Below are positions 1 to 8,857 of a stretch of DNA of 64,000 nt, one piece after another. Position 1 is the stretch's first letter. Every line of letters begins with the position of its first letter. Source of the DNA: [Pasteurella] aerogenes. Its GTDB lineage: Bacteria; Pseudomonadota; Gammaproteobacteria; Enterobacterales; Pasteurellaceae. The translations under genes and the position numbers were made by a program. The stretch covers positions 62,001 through 126,000 of the forward strand of contig LR134362.1 of assembly GCA_900637275.1 (NCBI GenBank). Direction: 5' to 3'. The notes under the pieces were generated by a model. That model was not told where the DNA came from. It saw nothing but the letters and a program-made list of their open reading frames with translations, and did not search any database.

Positions 1-1263
1 TGGGCGTATAATGGTCAATTACCTGGTCCGCAAATTGAAGTGTTTGAAGGCGATGACGTTGAAATTGAGTTTATTAATCGTTTGCCGCAGCCAACCACTT
101 TACATTGGCATGGTTTAAGTGTCCCGAATGAGGCGGATGGTAATCCGCAAGATCCAGTGGAACCACAATCCCGCCGTGTCTATCGTTTTACTCTGCCGAA
201 AGGTAGTGCTGGAACTTATTGGTACCACCCACACCCGCATCACTATGTTTCCGAACAAGTTTATAAAGGACTTGCCGGTACATTAGTCGTTAAATCAGCA
301 GAAGATCCGTTAGCACATTTAAACGAGCAGCACTGGGTGATATCTGATCTTCGTCTAGATGCCAATGGCGTAATTCCACCAAATAATATGATGGATTGGA
401 TGAACGGACGAGAGGGTGAGTTTATTTTAATTAATGGTCAGTATCAGCCAAGTATTCAGGTTAAAACAGACGAACGTATTCGTATTTGGAATGCAACCAG
501 CGCTCGTTATTTGCGTTTAAAAGTGGAGGGGGTGCAATGGATTGTGGTGGGAACTGAGGGTGGTTTATTAGAAAAACCGCGTGCTGCGGTTGATGAACTT
601 TTTTTAGCACCGGCGGAGCGGGTGGAAGTCATCTTGCAAGGAAGCACACCTCATTCTGTAAGCTTACAAAGTTTATATTATGATCGTCGAAAAATGATGG
701 TGCAAGAAACGCCTTATGATCTTACATTAGCGAAAATTCAAGTAGCGTCTGTATCCTTAGCTTTGCCGGAGAGATTACGTGATTTGCCGCCACGTGTCGA
801 GCCGACAGTAAATCGGCAAATTCGATTTAGTGAAAATATGATGAACACTAATCAGATGAGTGGTCAAATGCCAATGAGTCATAATATGGCAGCTAATTCA
901 ACAAATAATGCTATTCCACCGATGATGGATGGGATGTTTTTAGTTAATGGAAAATCTTTTGATATGAATAGGGTGGATTTTGTTGTGAAACAAGGTGAAG
1001 TTGAGCAATGGGAGATTTTCAACGAAAGTCACATGGATCATCCTTTCCATTTACATGGTACTCAGTTTGAGGTTATAGAACGTCGTCTGAACGGGCAAGT
1101 ATTGTTGGCATCTGATCGGGCGTTGAAGGATGTTGTGAATTTGCAGCCCTATGAGAAAGTGATTATTCGTTTTAAGCAAGAACATCCCGGTTTAAAAATG
1201 TATCATTGTCATATTTTAGAACATGAAAATTTAGGTATGATGGGAATGTTTAAAGTAGTATAA
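1..1263 (+). CDS. Multicopper oxidase, C-terminal part (5' end outside window)
   Basis: This is a periplasmic-type multicopper oxidase, probably for copper detoxification like CueO. The reading frame is open from base 1, so the signal peptide and start lie upstream. All four copper-ligand motifs are visible in order: LHWHG, YWYHPHPHH, HPFHLHGTQF and MYHCHILEHENLGMM. The last carries the Cys and Met expected of the type 1 copper site. A Met-rich stretch lies between roughly bases 835 and 945, as in CueO, where it binds Cu(I). Family membership is certain. Whether the substrate is copper, iron or something else is inference. An FtsP/SufI role is unlikely because the copper ligands are intact. 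Confidence 0.9.
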   Translation, partial: WAYNGQLPGPQIEVFEGDDVEIEFINRLPQPTTLHWHGLSVPNEADGNPQDPVEPQSRRVYRFTLPKGSAGTYWYHPHPHHYVSEQVYKGLAGTLVVKSAEDPLAHLNEQHWVISDLRLDANGVIPPNNMMDWMNGREGEFILINGQYQPSIQVKTDERIRIWNATSARYLRLKVEGVQWIVVGTEGGLLEKPRAAVDELFLAPAERVEVILQGSTPHSVSLQSLYYDRRKMMVQETPYDLTLAKIQVASVSLALPERLRDLPPRVEPTVNRQIRFSENMMNTNQMSGQMPMSHNMAANSTNNAIPPMMDGMFLVNGKSFDMNRVDFVVKQGEVEQWEIFNESHMDHPFHLHGTQFEVIERRLNGQVLLASDRALKDVVNLQPYEKVIIRFKQEHPGLKMYHCHILEHENLGMMGMFKVV

Positions 1264-1272
1264 CGGATTGTA

Positions 1273-1320
1273 AAAGTGCGGTAGAAATTTAAAAAGTTTT
1301 AAAAATTCAACCGCACTTTT
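1273..1320. terminator. Inverted uptake-signal pair, probable terminator
   Basis: A forward uptake signal at 1274-1282 and a reverse one at 1310-1318 form the arms of a stem directly after the multicopper oxidase stop, followed by T residues. Paired uptake signals acting as terminators are well known in Pasteurellaceae. Confidence 0.7.
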
Positions 1321-1327
1321 TATATAC

Positions 1328-1360
1328 AAAGCGTATGGTTTTGCCATACGCTTTGGTTTT
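1328..1360. terminator. Bidirectional hairpin terminator
   Basis: Perfect arms AAAGCGTATGG (1328-1338) and CCATACGCTTT (1344-1354) enclose a five-base loop. The site lies between the convergent ends of the oxidase and the glycosyltransferase and can serve both. Confidence 0.75.
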
Positions 1361-1378
1361 ATTCGTGTAACGGTAAAT

Positions 1379-3304
1379 TTAGGCCTTTTTCTTGGTCGTC
1401 GCAGGCTTACGTCTTGCTTTCGCCTTTGGTTTGGATTCCGCGGTTTGTGCGCTTTCCCATTCTTGTAATTTTTTCAAGAAGATTTCGCCCATCGGTTTCG
1501 GATTACCGCTAAATAAGGTTTTTAAGCCATTATTTTCAATGATATGGCGACGTAATTCGAGACGCTCTTGATGGTTTTCTGCTAAACGAATCGCCCGTTC
1601 GACATATTCATCCACGGTATTCGCAATTAACCATTCCGGTAAGCCAAGGCGTTTGAATAGCCCTTCGTCAATATGTTCATGTACTTCCGGTCCGGTTTTG
1701 CAAATGCCGACTAAACCTAAGGTTACCATATCGATAATCCCGTTGGTGTTGCCGAATGGGAACGGATTTACCATCATGTCACATTGATACAAAATGTGTA
1801 AATATTGGTGGTAAGGCGTATGCGGATGTGCAGTAGCACTGTCGCCTAAATAGGATTTAATAAAGCGTTCCACACTTGGATGGGTAATGCCACTGGATTG
1901 ACCGAGGGCAAAATGGAAATGTACTTTCACTTTAGCGCGGTCGCGAATGGCTTTTAGTGCTTCCAAGAAATATGGGTTGAGCTTCATGGTCGTTGATGCA
2001 ATACCAATATTGACAACTTCCGGATTCTCTTTGAGGCGATATTCGACATTTGTTGGTGCCAGTGCGGATGGAACATAAGGCAAGGCGTCTTTCGGTAAAC
2101 GCAATAAGGTTTCGCTAAAGCAATCTTCCGAGCCGACATAATCATCTTCTACAATCACATATTCGATAAAATCGGAATGCGTAGTGGCGGGATGCCCCAA
2201 AGCGATCGCCTGAATTGGTGCCAGACGGGTATTGCTGGCGAAAATGGTATTTAAATCCATACCAATACTTGGCATATAGAAAATCGCGGCACCATTTTCT
2301 TCGCAAATATTCCGCAATTGGACCAGGCGTTCAATAATGGAATCTCCTTCGGAAAGATGGAATTCATCAAATACATCACGCCCTGCTTGATCTACTGCTT
2401 CGCCACCCACACCAATTAAATGAAAATGTTCGCGTGCCGCAATCATTGAGGTTGAATGCGTACGATAAATGGAATGTGCGGAATGGAAATGTTCCAATAA
2501 TACTACCATCACCGGTTTACCGTTTTTGCTGCCGATTTTAGAGGTGTCGCGATCCTGCCAACCTTGTTCTAATAAATGGCGGCGGATAACTTGGTTAAGT
2601 GCTTTTTTGACATCATGTTTATTCGCGGCAATATCATAACTACAATGCATATAAACATCATGGGAAATGCTGCTTGGAATATGATTTAAGTTTTGAATTT
2701 GTGCTAATTTATTTGGCAACCATTGCAAAATCGTTCCACGTTTGGAAAAGGCTTCTTTGCTACCGATAAAGCGTGGGGATTGCAGTGCAAAACATAATGA
2801 AGTGCAAATTGCCGGATTTAAATTCCAAATTGTATCTAAATTTAGCGAAAGATTGGATTCTGGGAAATACAGCACGCAGAATTTCATTAAGGCATTTTGA
2901 GTGTTTTCCAACTGAATATTATTGGGATCTACACTATCTTTTGCTTGGTTGTAGCTACGTAAAATATGATCCGAGTTAATAAATGGCGACGCGGCAAAAA
3001 TAAAGGCTAGCCAACGCTGTAAGGTGAAAAAACGTAATGCGCCACTTTCAGAAAGATTTAATTTGGGATCTTGAAATAAGTTTGTGGTGGCGACAGCAAT
3101 ACGAGTACATAAATGGGCGACCATGTGATTTTCTAACCCATTGATTTGAGTTGGATAATCAATTTCAATCCCATTGATGGCGCCAAAATTGTTGTCTAAT
3201 TTGCCTAAAATGCTCAGCAATTCATTACAAGCGTTCTCATAATTTTTTGCGGCTACTGCCTGTTCAAATTTAATCACACTTGGTTGGTTCGTATTTTCTG
3301 ACAT
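1379..3304 (-). CDS. ngt: HMW1C-type cytoplasmic N-glycosyltransferase
   Basis: This soluble GT41-family enzyme transfers glucose from UDP-glucose to Asn in N-X-S/T sequons of adhesins and other exported proteins in the cytoplasm. The protein of 641 residues is very close over its full length to what I recall of the A. pleuropneumoniae NGT. It shares an N-terminal all-helical domain, the segment HFHSAHSIYRTHSTSM, and the nucleotide-sugar region with NPFPFGNTNGIIDM and EVHEHIDEGLF. I start it at the Met in MSENTNQ, which has AAGGA before it; an in-frame extension to 3367 would run back into rimO. It lies 34 bases after rimO, probably co-transcribed. About 25 Lys/Ala/Arg/Thr-rich residues at the C-terminus seem extra compared with the A. 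pleuropneumoniae enzyme. No agt (polymerising glucosyltransferase) gene follows. Confidence 0.93.
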   Translation of the reverse strand: MSENTNQPSVIKFEQAVAAKNYENACNELLSILGKLDNNFGAINGIEIDYPTQINGLENHMVAHLCTRIAVATTNLFQDPKLNLSESGALRFFTLQRWLAFIFAASPFINSDHILRSYNQAKDSVDPNNIQLENTQNALMKFCVLYFPESNLSLNLDTIWNLNPAICTSLCFALQSPRFIGSKEAFSKRGTILQWLPNKLAQIQNLNHIPSSISHDVYMHCSYDIAANKHDVKKALNQVIRRHLLEQGWQDRDTSKIGSKNGKPVMVVLLEHFHSAHSIYRTHSTSMIAAREHFHLIGVGGEAVDQAGRDVFDEFHLSEGDSIIERLVQLRNICEENGAAIFYMPSIGMDLNTIFASNTRLAPIQAIALGHPATTHSDFIEYVIVEDDYVGSEDCFSETLLRLPKDALPYVPSALAPTNVEYRLKENPEVVNIGIASTTMKLNPYFLEALKAIRDRAKVKVHFHFALGQSSGITHPSVERFIKSYLGDSATAHPHTPYHQYLHILYQCDMMVNPFPFGNTNGIIDMVTLGLVGICKTGPEVHEHIDEGLFKRLGLPEWLIANTVDEYVERAIRLAENHQERLELRRHIIENNGLKTLFSGNPKPMGEIFLKKLQEWESAQTAESKPKAKARRKPATTKKKA

Positions 3305-3338
3305 AAATTGTTCCTTATAAGTGTTGTAGGTGATAGGG

Positions 3339-4670
3339 TTAACAAGTTCCCCACAAGTCATAATCATCGGCTTGGGTGATGGTTACGGAAATAAATTGTC
3401 CTACTTTTACTTCCAAATTCGAGCGGTTTTCAACATAAACTACACCGTCAATTTCCGGCGCATCTGCCATCGAACGACCGATAATACCGTCTTCATCAAT
3501 TTCGTCTACGATTACGCTTAAGGTTTGCCCGATTTTTTGCTGTAAACGTGCTGCAGAAATTTGTTGTTGCAATTGCATAAAACGATGGAAACGTTCTTCT
3601 TTCACATCCTCCGGTACTTGATCCGGCATGGCGGTAGCAACTGCGCCTTCAACCGGGCTAAATTTAAAGCAACCGACACGATCCAATTGCGCTTCTTTAA
3701 GAAAATCTAATAATAATTGGAAATCTTCTTCTGTTTCACCAGGAAAGCCGACGATAAAGGTGGAACGTAAGGTTAAGTGCGGGCAAATTTCGCGCCATTT
3801 TTTAATCCGTTCGAGGGTTTTCTCAATGGAGCCTGGACGTTTCATTGCTTTTAAAATTTTCGGGCTGGCGTGTTGTAGTGGAATATCCAAATAAGGTAGG
3901 ATTTTTCCTTGAGCCATCAATGGGATAAGATCATCTACGTGCGGATAAGGATAAACATAATGCAAGCGTACCCAAATGCCTAAAGAACCGAGTTGTTCAC
4001 ATAGACTGATTAAATTATTTTTAATCGGTTTTCCGTCCCAAAAGACGGTTTTATTTTGGTTTTCGCGCCCTTGGTCTAAGGAATAAGCGGATGTATCTTG
4101 CGATACTACCAATAATTCTTTAACACCGGCATCAGCCAAGCGTTTTGCTTCATCCAAAATTTGGGTGATCGGACGACTGTCCAAATCGCCGCGCATAGAC
4201 GGAATGATACAGAAAGTACAACGATGATCGCAGCCTTCAGAAATTTTAAGATAAGCGTAATGTTTCGGTGTTAATTTCACCCCTTGTGCCGGTACCAAGT
4301 TGAGGTATGGATTATATTCCGGTTTCGGCACATATTTATGTACTTGTGTCATCACTGCTTCATAGCTGTGCGGACCGGTGACCTCTAAGACTTTGGGATG
4401 TACTTCGCGAATACGATCTTCTTTGGCACCCAAGCAGCCTGTGACGATCACTTTACCGTTTTCTTCCAATGCTTCGCCGATTGCTTCTAAGGATTCTTGG
4501 ACTGCGCTGTCGATAAAGCCACAAGTGTTGACGATAACTAAATCGGCATTTTCATAGCTAGGGATAATGTTATAACCGTCAGCACGCAATTCCGTTAAAA
4601 TTCGCTCGGAATCCACTAAGTTTTTCGGGCAACCTAAACTGACAAAACCTATGTTTGGGGTAGAACTCAT
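3339..4670 (-). CDS. rimO: Ribosomal protein S12 methylthiotransferase RimO
   Basis: RimO is a radical SAM enzyme that adds a methylthio group to the conserved aspartate of ribosomal protein S12. The protein has 443 residues. Its N-terminal UPF0004 domain carries the auxiliary cluster cysteines C14, C50 and C79. The radical SAM motif is C137-x3-C141-x2-C144 (SEGCDHRCTFC), and a C-terminal TRAM domain begins near residue 375. It is the first gene of a minus-strand pair with the N-glycosyltransferase. The same rimO-ngt order is known in A. pleuropneumoniae, so the linkage appears conserved rather than accidental. Confidence 0.96.
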   Translation of the reverse strand: MSSTPNIGFVSLGCPKNLVDSERILTELRADGYNIIPSYENADLVIVNTCGFIDSAVQESLEAIGEALEENGKVIVTGCLGAKEDRIREVHPKVLEVTGPHSYEAVMTQVHKYVPKPEYNPYLNLVPAQGVKLTPKHYAYLKISEGCDHRCTFCIIPSMRGDLDSRPITQILDEAKRLADAGVKELLVVSQDTSAYSLDQGRENQNKTVFWDGKPIKNNLISLCEQLGSLGIWVRLHYVYPYPHVDDLIPLMAQGKILPYLDIPLQHASPKILKAMKRPGSIEKTLERIKKWREICPHLTLRSTFIVGFPGETEEDFQLLLDFLKEAQLDRVGCFKFSPVEGAVATAMPDQVPEDVKEERFHRFMQLQQQISAARLQQKIGQTLSVIVDEIDEDGIIGRSMADAPEIDGVVYVENRSNLEVKVGQFISVTITQADDYDLWGTC

Positions 4671-4805
4671 AAAAAATATCTCAATTATTATTTAAACGTC
4701 TAATTTTACCGAAATAATTGACAAAAGGCGATAAATACTCGGTTAAATCAATGTAAATATTTATGGTGATTTTCTTTACTTTTTTGACTCGACTACGAGG
4801 AAAAA

Positions 4806-4821
4806 TGTGATCTATATCGCA
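4806..4821 (+). promoter_or_regulatory. CRP site upstream of manXYZ
   Basis: TGTGATCTATATCGCA is close to the CRP consensus. It lies about 68 bases before the likely transcription start of the PTS operon, a class I activation distance. This would put the PTS under catabolite control. Confidence 0.75.
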
Positions 4822-4847
4822 TAAATTACATTTAGTTATAACTTCAT

Positions 4848-4875
4848 TTGACAATAAATTTGCGCTATATAGAAT
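4848..4875 (+). promoter_or_regulatory. Sigma-70 promoter for manXYZ
   Basis: A -35 box TTGACA (4848-4853) and a -10 box TAGAAT (4870-4875) stand 16 bases apart. The leader to the manX start is about 90 bases. The 301-base gap between rimO and manX otherwise holds only the CRP site and AT-rich sequence. Confidence 0.65.
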
Positions 4876-4971
4876 GCGAATTAAAGGCAGAGGGAAACGT
4901 TTGCTTTAAAAGCTGAAACGATTTAGTTTTGGGAAAAATAGTCAAGGCTAATGATCTAAAGGTGATTGGAT

Positions 4972-5955
4972 ATGGTGAATTTGATTATCGCCACTCATGG
5001 GAAATTTTCCCAAGAATTGGTGAATTCTGCACAGATGGTTTACGGTGAAGTAGACAACCTGCGTGTTGTTACTTTTTTACCGGGCGAGGGACAAGATACT
5101 CTCGTTGAAAAATATGAGGCTATTATTGCTGATTTTAACGCCGATACGTCAGTGCTTTTTTTAGTGGATTTATTCGGCGGTAGTCCGTATAACGCTGCTG
5201 CTCGCGTGGTAGCGAAACGTCCGCAAGATGATATTGTGACCGGCGTTAATTTGCCGATGTTGCTTGAGGTGATGGATGCCTCGGGTGATGAAGAAAGCGC
5301 GCAAGAGTTAGCTTCATTGGCAAAAGAAGTCGGTCATGCCAGTGTGAAAACTTATTATGCCAAGGATGAGGAGGAAACTGAAAAAGCGCCTATCAAGGAA
5401 CCAGTTGTACAACAAGAAGAACCGGAACAGGACGCTGAGACTTATTATGATCCGAATGGGCGCATGAATATTTCATTGTTACGTATCGATAGTCGATTGA
5501 TTCATGGGCAGGTGGCGACTTCGTGGGCGAAAGCGGTGAAATGTGAAGCAATTTTTGCGGTGAGTGATGAAGTAGCGGAAGATCCGTTGCGTCGTGATTT
5601 ACTTTTACAAGTTGCGCCAGAACATTTGAAATCCTATGTGATTACCGTGGATAAGGCAATTAAGGTATATCACAATCCGAAATATGCGAAGAAAAATATT
5701 TTATGGCTGGTCACCAATCCCGCGGATATTGTGCGTTTGATTGATGGCGGTGTAAAAGTGGACAAAGTGAATGTCGGCGGAATGACCTATAAAGAGGGAA
5801 ATCAACAATTATCACAAGCGGTAACAGTGAGTCCGGCGGATGTAACGGCGTTCCGTAAGCTGTTGGATTTAGGCGTTGATTTGAGTTTGCAACAAGTGGC
5901 AAGTAGCCCGAAAGAGGCACTTACCGTACAAAAACTCAATGCACTTAAATTTTAA
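4972..5955 (+). CDS. manX: PTS system mannose-family EIIAB component
   Basis: This cytoplasmic phosphotransfer protein passes phosphate from HPr to incoming hexose. The IIA domain (residues 1-130) has the phosphorylated His9 in IIATHGKFS. An acidic Glu/Pro-rich linker spans about residues 131-160. The IIB domain follows with His178 in RIDSRLIHGQ. I start at ATG 4972, with AAAGG nine bases upstream, rather than at the in-frame TTG at 4966. It is the first gene of manXYZ, with 20 bases to manY. Mannose, glucose or amino sugars are the usual substrates of this family; the exact sugar is not readable from sequence. Confidence 0.92.
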   Translation: MVNLIIATHGKFSQELVNSAQMVYGEVDNLRVVTFLPGEGQDTLVEKYEAIIADFNADTSVLFLVDLFGGSPYNAAARVVAKRPQDDIVTGVNLPMLLEVMDASGDEESAQELASLAKEVGHASVKTYYAKDEEETEKAPIKEPVVQQEEPEQDAETYYDPNGRMNISLLRIDSRLIHGQVATSWAKAVKCEAIFAVSDEVAEDPLRRDLLLQVAPEHLKSYVITVDKAIKVYHNPKYAKKNILWLVTNPADIVRLIDGGVKVDKVNVGGMTYKEGNQQLSQAVTVSPADVTAFRKLLDLGVDLSLQQVASSPKEALTVQKLNALKF

Positions 5956-5975
5956 TTTTTAGAGGATAACAAATT

Positions 5976-6776
5976 ATGACGATGATGGAAATTATACTAG
6001 TGACCTTGGTCGCTGCCATTTGTGGGATGGGGAGTGTACTTGATGAACGACAAACGCACCGTCCGTTGGTAGCTTGTACCCTGATTGGTTGGGTGTTAGG
6101 AGATTTGCAAACGGGGATTATCGTGGGCGGTACCTTGGAAATGTTAGCTTTAGGCTGGATGAATGTTGGAGCGGCAATGGCGCCGGATGCCGCATTAGCC
6201 AGTGTGATTGCAGCCATTTTGGTGATCAAAGGCGGACAAGATAAAGGCACTGCTATTGCTATTGCCATTCCTGTTGCGGCGGCAGGGCAGGTGCTAACAA
6301 TTTTTGTGCGTACCTTAACCATTTTCTTACAACATAAAGCAGATAGATTTGCCGAACAAGCGAATTTTAGAGGCATTGAATTTTGTCATTTTGCCGGACT
6401 TGCCTTACAAGCATTGCGCGTGGCAATTCCGACATTTTTCGTTGCGTTAGTGGCGGGAACGGATACCGTGACTGCCGCACTTGATGCGATTCCAGAAGTG
6501 ATTACGCGCGGATTACAAATTGCCGGCGGATTTATCGTGGTTGTAGGGTATGCAATGGTGATCAATATGATGCGTGCCGGCGCGTTAATGCCATTCTTCT
6601 TTATTGGCTTTGTCATTGCCTCATTCTCAAACTACAACTTAGTCGGCTTAGGTTTTTTAGGCGCTTGTTTAGCCATGATTTATATCCAATTAAATCCACG
6701 TTTTAATCAAGCTAATTTACCGCAACAACAACCGCGTACGAAAAAATTAGCAGATAACGAATTAGAAGGTCTATAG
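5976..6776 (+). CDS. manY: PTS system mannose-family EIIC component
   Basis: This is one of the two integral membrane subunits that form the sugar channel of the mannose-family PTS. The protein has 266 residues and many hydrophobic helices, with the family signature near the N-terminus (GMGSVLDERQTHRPLVACTLIGWVLGD written in shorter parts: GMGSVLDE, then QTHRPLVA). It lies between manX and manZ with gaps of 20 and 10 bases, consistent with one mRNA. Confidence 0.93.
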   Translation: MTMMEIILVTLVAAICGMGSVLDERQTHRPLVACTLIGWVLGDLQTGIIVGGTLEMLALGWMNVGAAMAPDAALASVIAAILVIKGGQDKGTAIAIAIPVAAAGQVLTIFVRTLTIFLQHKADRFAEQANFRGIEFCHFAGLALQALRVAIPTFFVALVAGTDTVTAALDAIPEVITRGLQIAGGFIVVVGYAMVINMMRAGALMPFFFIGFVIASFSNYNLVGLGFLGACLAMIYIQLNPRFNQANLPQQQPRTKKLADNELEGL

Positions 6777-6786
6777 GGGAAATATT

Positions 6787-7614
6787 ATGTCCGAGAAAAA
6801 ACAATTAACCAGCGCAGATATTCGCGCAACGTATTGGCGTTCAACGTTTTTACTAGGTTCATTTAACTTTGAACGTATGCAATCCATGGGCTTTTGTGTT
6901 TCCATGATTCCAACGATTAAACGTCTATATTCGAAAAAAGAAGATCAAGCGGCGGCGTTAAAACGTCATTTAGAGTTTTTTAATACGCAACCTTGGGTTG
7001 GTTCCGCCATTATGGGCGTGACTGCCGCTATGGAGCAAGAACGCGCTAATGGTGCGAAAATTGATGATGCCGCGATTAGCGGGGTGAAAGTCGGTTTAAT
7101 GGGACCGCTTGCCGGTGTGGGCGATCCGATTTTCTGGGGAACATTGCGTCCCGTGTTAGCCGCATTAGGAGCAGGTTTGGCGATCAGTGGAAGTTTATTA
7201 GGACCGTTACTTTTCTTTATCGGGATCAATTTATGCCGTGCGTTAACTCGTTGGTATGGATTTAAATACGGTTATGAAAAAGGGACGGAAGTGGTGAGCG
7301 ATATGGGCGGCGGACGTTTACAAAAATTGACGCAGGGGGCGTCTATCCTCGGTCTCTTTGTCATGGGATCCTTGGTTTCCAAATGGACCAGCATTAACAT
7401 TCCGCTAGAACTTTCACGTTACACCAACCAAGCCGGACAAGAGGTTGTGACTACGGTACAAAGCGTTTTGAATGATTTGTTACCGGGACTTGCTGCCTTG
7501 TTATTGACCTTTTTCTGTATGTGGTTATTACGCAAAAAAGTCAATGCGATGTACATTATTTTCGGGCTTTTCGCGGTCGGCATTATCGGCTATCATTTTG
7601 GTATTTTAGCCTAA
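6787..7614 (+). CDS. manZ: PTS system mannose-family EIID component
   Basis: This is the second membrane subunit of the mannose-family permease. The protein has 275 residues with a long cytoplasmic N-terminal part, the family motif SFNFERMQSMGFC near residue 25, and GLMGPLAGVGDPIFWGTLRP near residue 105. Hydrophobic segments fill the C-terminal half. It stands 10 bases after manY with a GGGGA ribosome site. A hairpin follows its stop codon. Confidence 0.94.
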   Translation: MSEKKQLTSADIRATYWRSTFLLGSFNFERMQSMGFCVSMIPTIKRLYSKKEDQAAALKRHLEFFNTQPWVGSAIMGVTAAMEQERANGAKIDDAAISGVKVGLMGPLAGVGDPIFWGTLRPVLAALGAGLAISGSLLGPLLFFIGINLCRALTRWYGFKYGYEKGTEVVSDMGGGRLQKLTQGASILGLFVMGSLVSKWTSINIPLELSRYTNQAGQEVVTTVQSVLNDLLPGLAALLLTFFCMWLLRKKVNAMYIIFGLFAVGIIGYHFGILA

Positions 7615-7631
7615 TTTAGGCGATGATAACT

Positions 7632-7658
7632 CCAAGGGCGTTGTAGTTACGCCCTTGG
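7632..7658 (+). terminator. Hairpin after manZ, terminator or attenuator
   Basis: Perfect arms CCAAGGGCG (7632-7640) and CGCCCTTGG (7650-7658) lie between manZ and the next gene. The T tract is weak, so partial read-through into the small membrane protein gene is plausible. An uptake signal follows at 7667-7675. Confidence 0.55.
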
Positions 7659-7693
7659 TTGTTGAAAAGTGCGGTCAATTTTTGGAATGTTTT

Positions 7694-8065
7694 ATGAAAC
7701 TCAAACAATTACTTAAAGCGCCACCAGACCAGCCATATATCAAAAACAGTTCGATGTTGGTGACGGGGCTTTTTATTCTTGCTGGTATTTTATATTATCC
7801 GACAAAAGGTTATGGTTCGGTGATTGTGCTGGCGTTGGTGATTTTTGTCTTAATGGGACAGAAACTGCTTATTTCTCAAACGAAAAAATATTTTGTGGAA
7901 ATGTATGCGGCACGACAACAGTTTGAACAAACCGGTAATCAGGATTATTTGGAGTTTATCCGTTTGAGAGGAACACAAATGTTGGCGGACAATAAAGTAT
8001 TGTCTCAACAAGCGAAACAGGATATTGAAAGTTTGCTTCGCTATGTTGAAGAACATCAAAAATAA
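7694..8065 (+). CDS. Small membrane protein of unknown function
   Basis: I do not recognise this 123-residue protein. It has two probable transmembrane segments (about residues 20-36 and 40-57) and a charged C-terminal half rich in Gln, Glu and Lys that is probably helical and cytoplasmic. I start it at ATG 7694 (MKLKQLL); an in-frame GTG at 7655 lies within the hairpin and uptake signal and is unlikely. It follows manXYZ in the same direction and ends three bases before the convergent phosphatase. Position suggests a link with the PTS, but that is only inference. Confidence 0.7.
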   Translation: MKLKQLLKAPPDQPYIKNSSMLVTGLFILAGILYYPTKGYGSVIVLALVIFVLMGQKLLISQTKKYFVEMYAARQQFEQTGNQDYLEFIRLRGTQMLADNKVLSQQAKQDIESLLRYVEEHQK

Positions 8066-8068
8066 CTA

Positions 8069-8857
8069 TTAGAAAATATCATCTAAAACCAATGCAATAC
8101 CATCTTCGTTATTTGAGGCGGTAACGCGTTTGGCAGCCTGTTTAATCTCTTGTGGCGCATTTGCCATGGCGACGCTTAAGCCGGCATACTCCAACATATC
8201 AAGGTCATTATAATTGTCGCCAAATGCGATAATTTCAGCGCGCTCAATACCTAATACTTTCTCCATAAAGCGAATGGCATGAGATTTACTGGCGTTTTTA
8301 TGCATAATTTCCAAATATTCGTTTTTAGAACGATGGATTGCCAGTTCCGGATATTTAGGTTTCAATTCGGCTTCCAGCGCTTGGATTTCCATCGCGTTTC
8401 CCATGATTAAAATTTTATGTACAAAAGATAAGGTTTGTGGTGTAGGTTTTGCTGTCAAACCGGTGATTTCCGCTTCTTGTAGTGTCCATTCATTATTTAA
8501 ATCGTTACTAAACCAATCTAGATTGGCGTAGTGATTAATGGAAAGCGAAGATGTCGTGGCGAGATCAGCGTTGAGGCGTTGTAAGGTTTTTTCTTCAATG
8601 GCAATGCTATAAAGCGGATTGAGGTCGTTATCCAAAATTAAAGCACCGCTGTAACAAACGAGAGCATTTTGTAATTGCAATTGTGTGGTATAAGGCGTCA
8701 TTGCCAATGGCGGGCGGGCAGAGACTAAAATAAAAGGAATGCCTTGTCGGTGAATCCGTTGAATTGCTTGTACGGTTTTGGGCGTAATTTGATGCTGGCT
8801 ATTCAGTAAGGTTCCATCAATATCGCTAAAAACTGCTCGATAAGTTGTTGTCGGCAT
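8069..8857 (-). CDS. Cof-type HAD sugar-phosphate phosphatase
   Basis: This is a HAD-superfamily hydrolase of the Cof subfamily. The N-terminal motif FSDIDGTLL holds the nucleophile Asp. A Ser/Thr motif (LVSARPP) follows, then a C2-type cap domain, and the C-terminal FGDNYNDLDML binds magnesium. The protein has 262 residues, usual for the family. The start has GAGGAG upstream. Relatives such as YidA dephosphorylate sugar phosphates. Convergence with manXYZ suggests, without proving, a role in relieving sugar-phosphate stress. The exact substrate is unknown. Confidence 0.88.
   Translation of the reverse strand: MPTTTYRAVFSDIDGTLLNSQHQITPKTVQAIQRIHRQGIPFILVSARPPLAMTPYTTQLQLQNALVCYSGALILDNDLNPLYSIAIEEKTLQRLNADLATTSSLSINHYANLDWFSNDLNNEWTLQEAEITGLTAKPTPQTLSFVHKILIMGNAMEIQALEAELKPKYPELAIHRSKNEYLEIMHKNASKSHAIRFMEKVLGIERAEIIAFGDNYNDLDMLEYAGLSVAMANAPQEIKQAAKRVTASNNEDGIALVLDDIF

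Noticed and set aside
3305..3367. 21-residue N-terminal extension of the N-glycosyltransferase
   Set aside because: It would run into the rimO coding end and has no ribosome site, while ATG 3304 has AAGGA and matches the family start.
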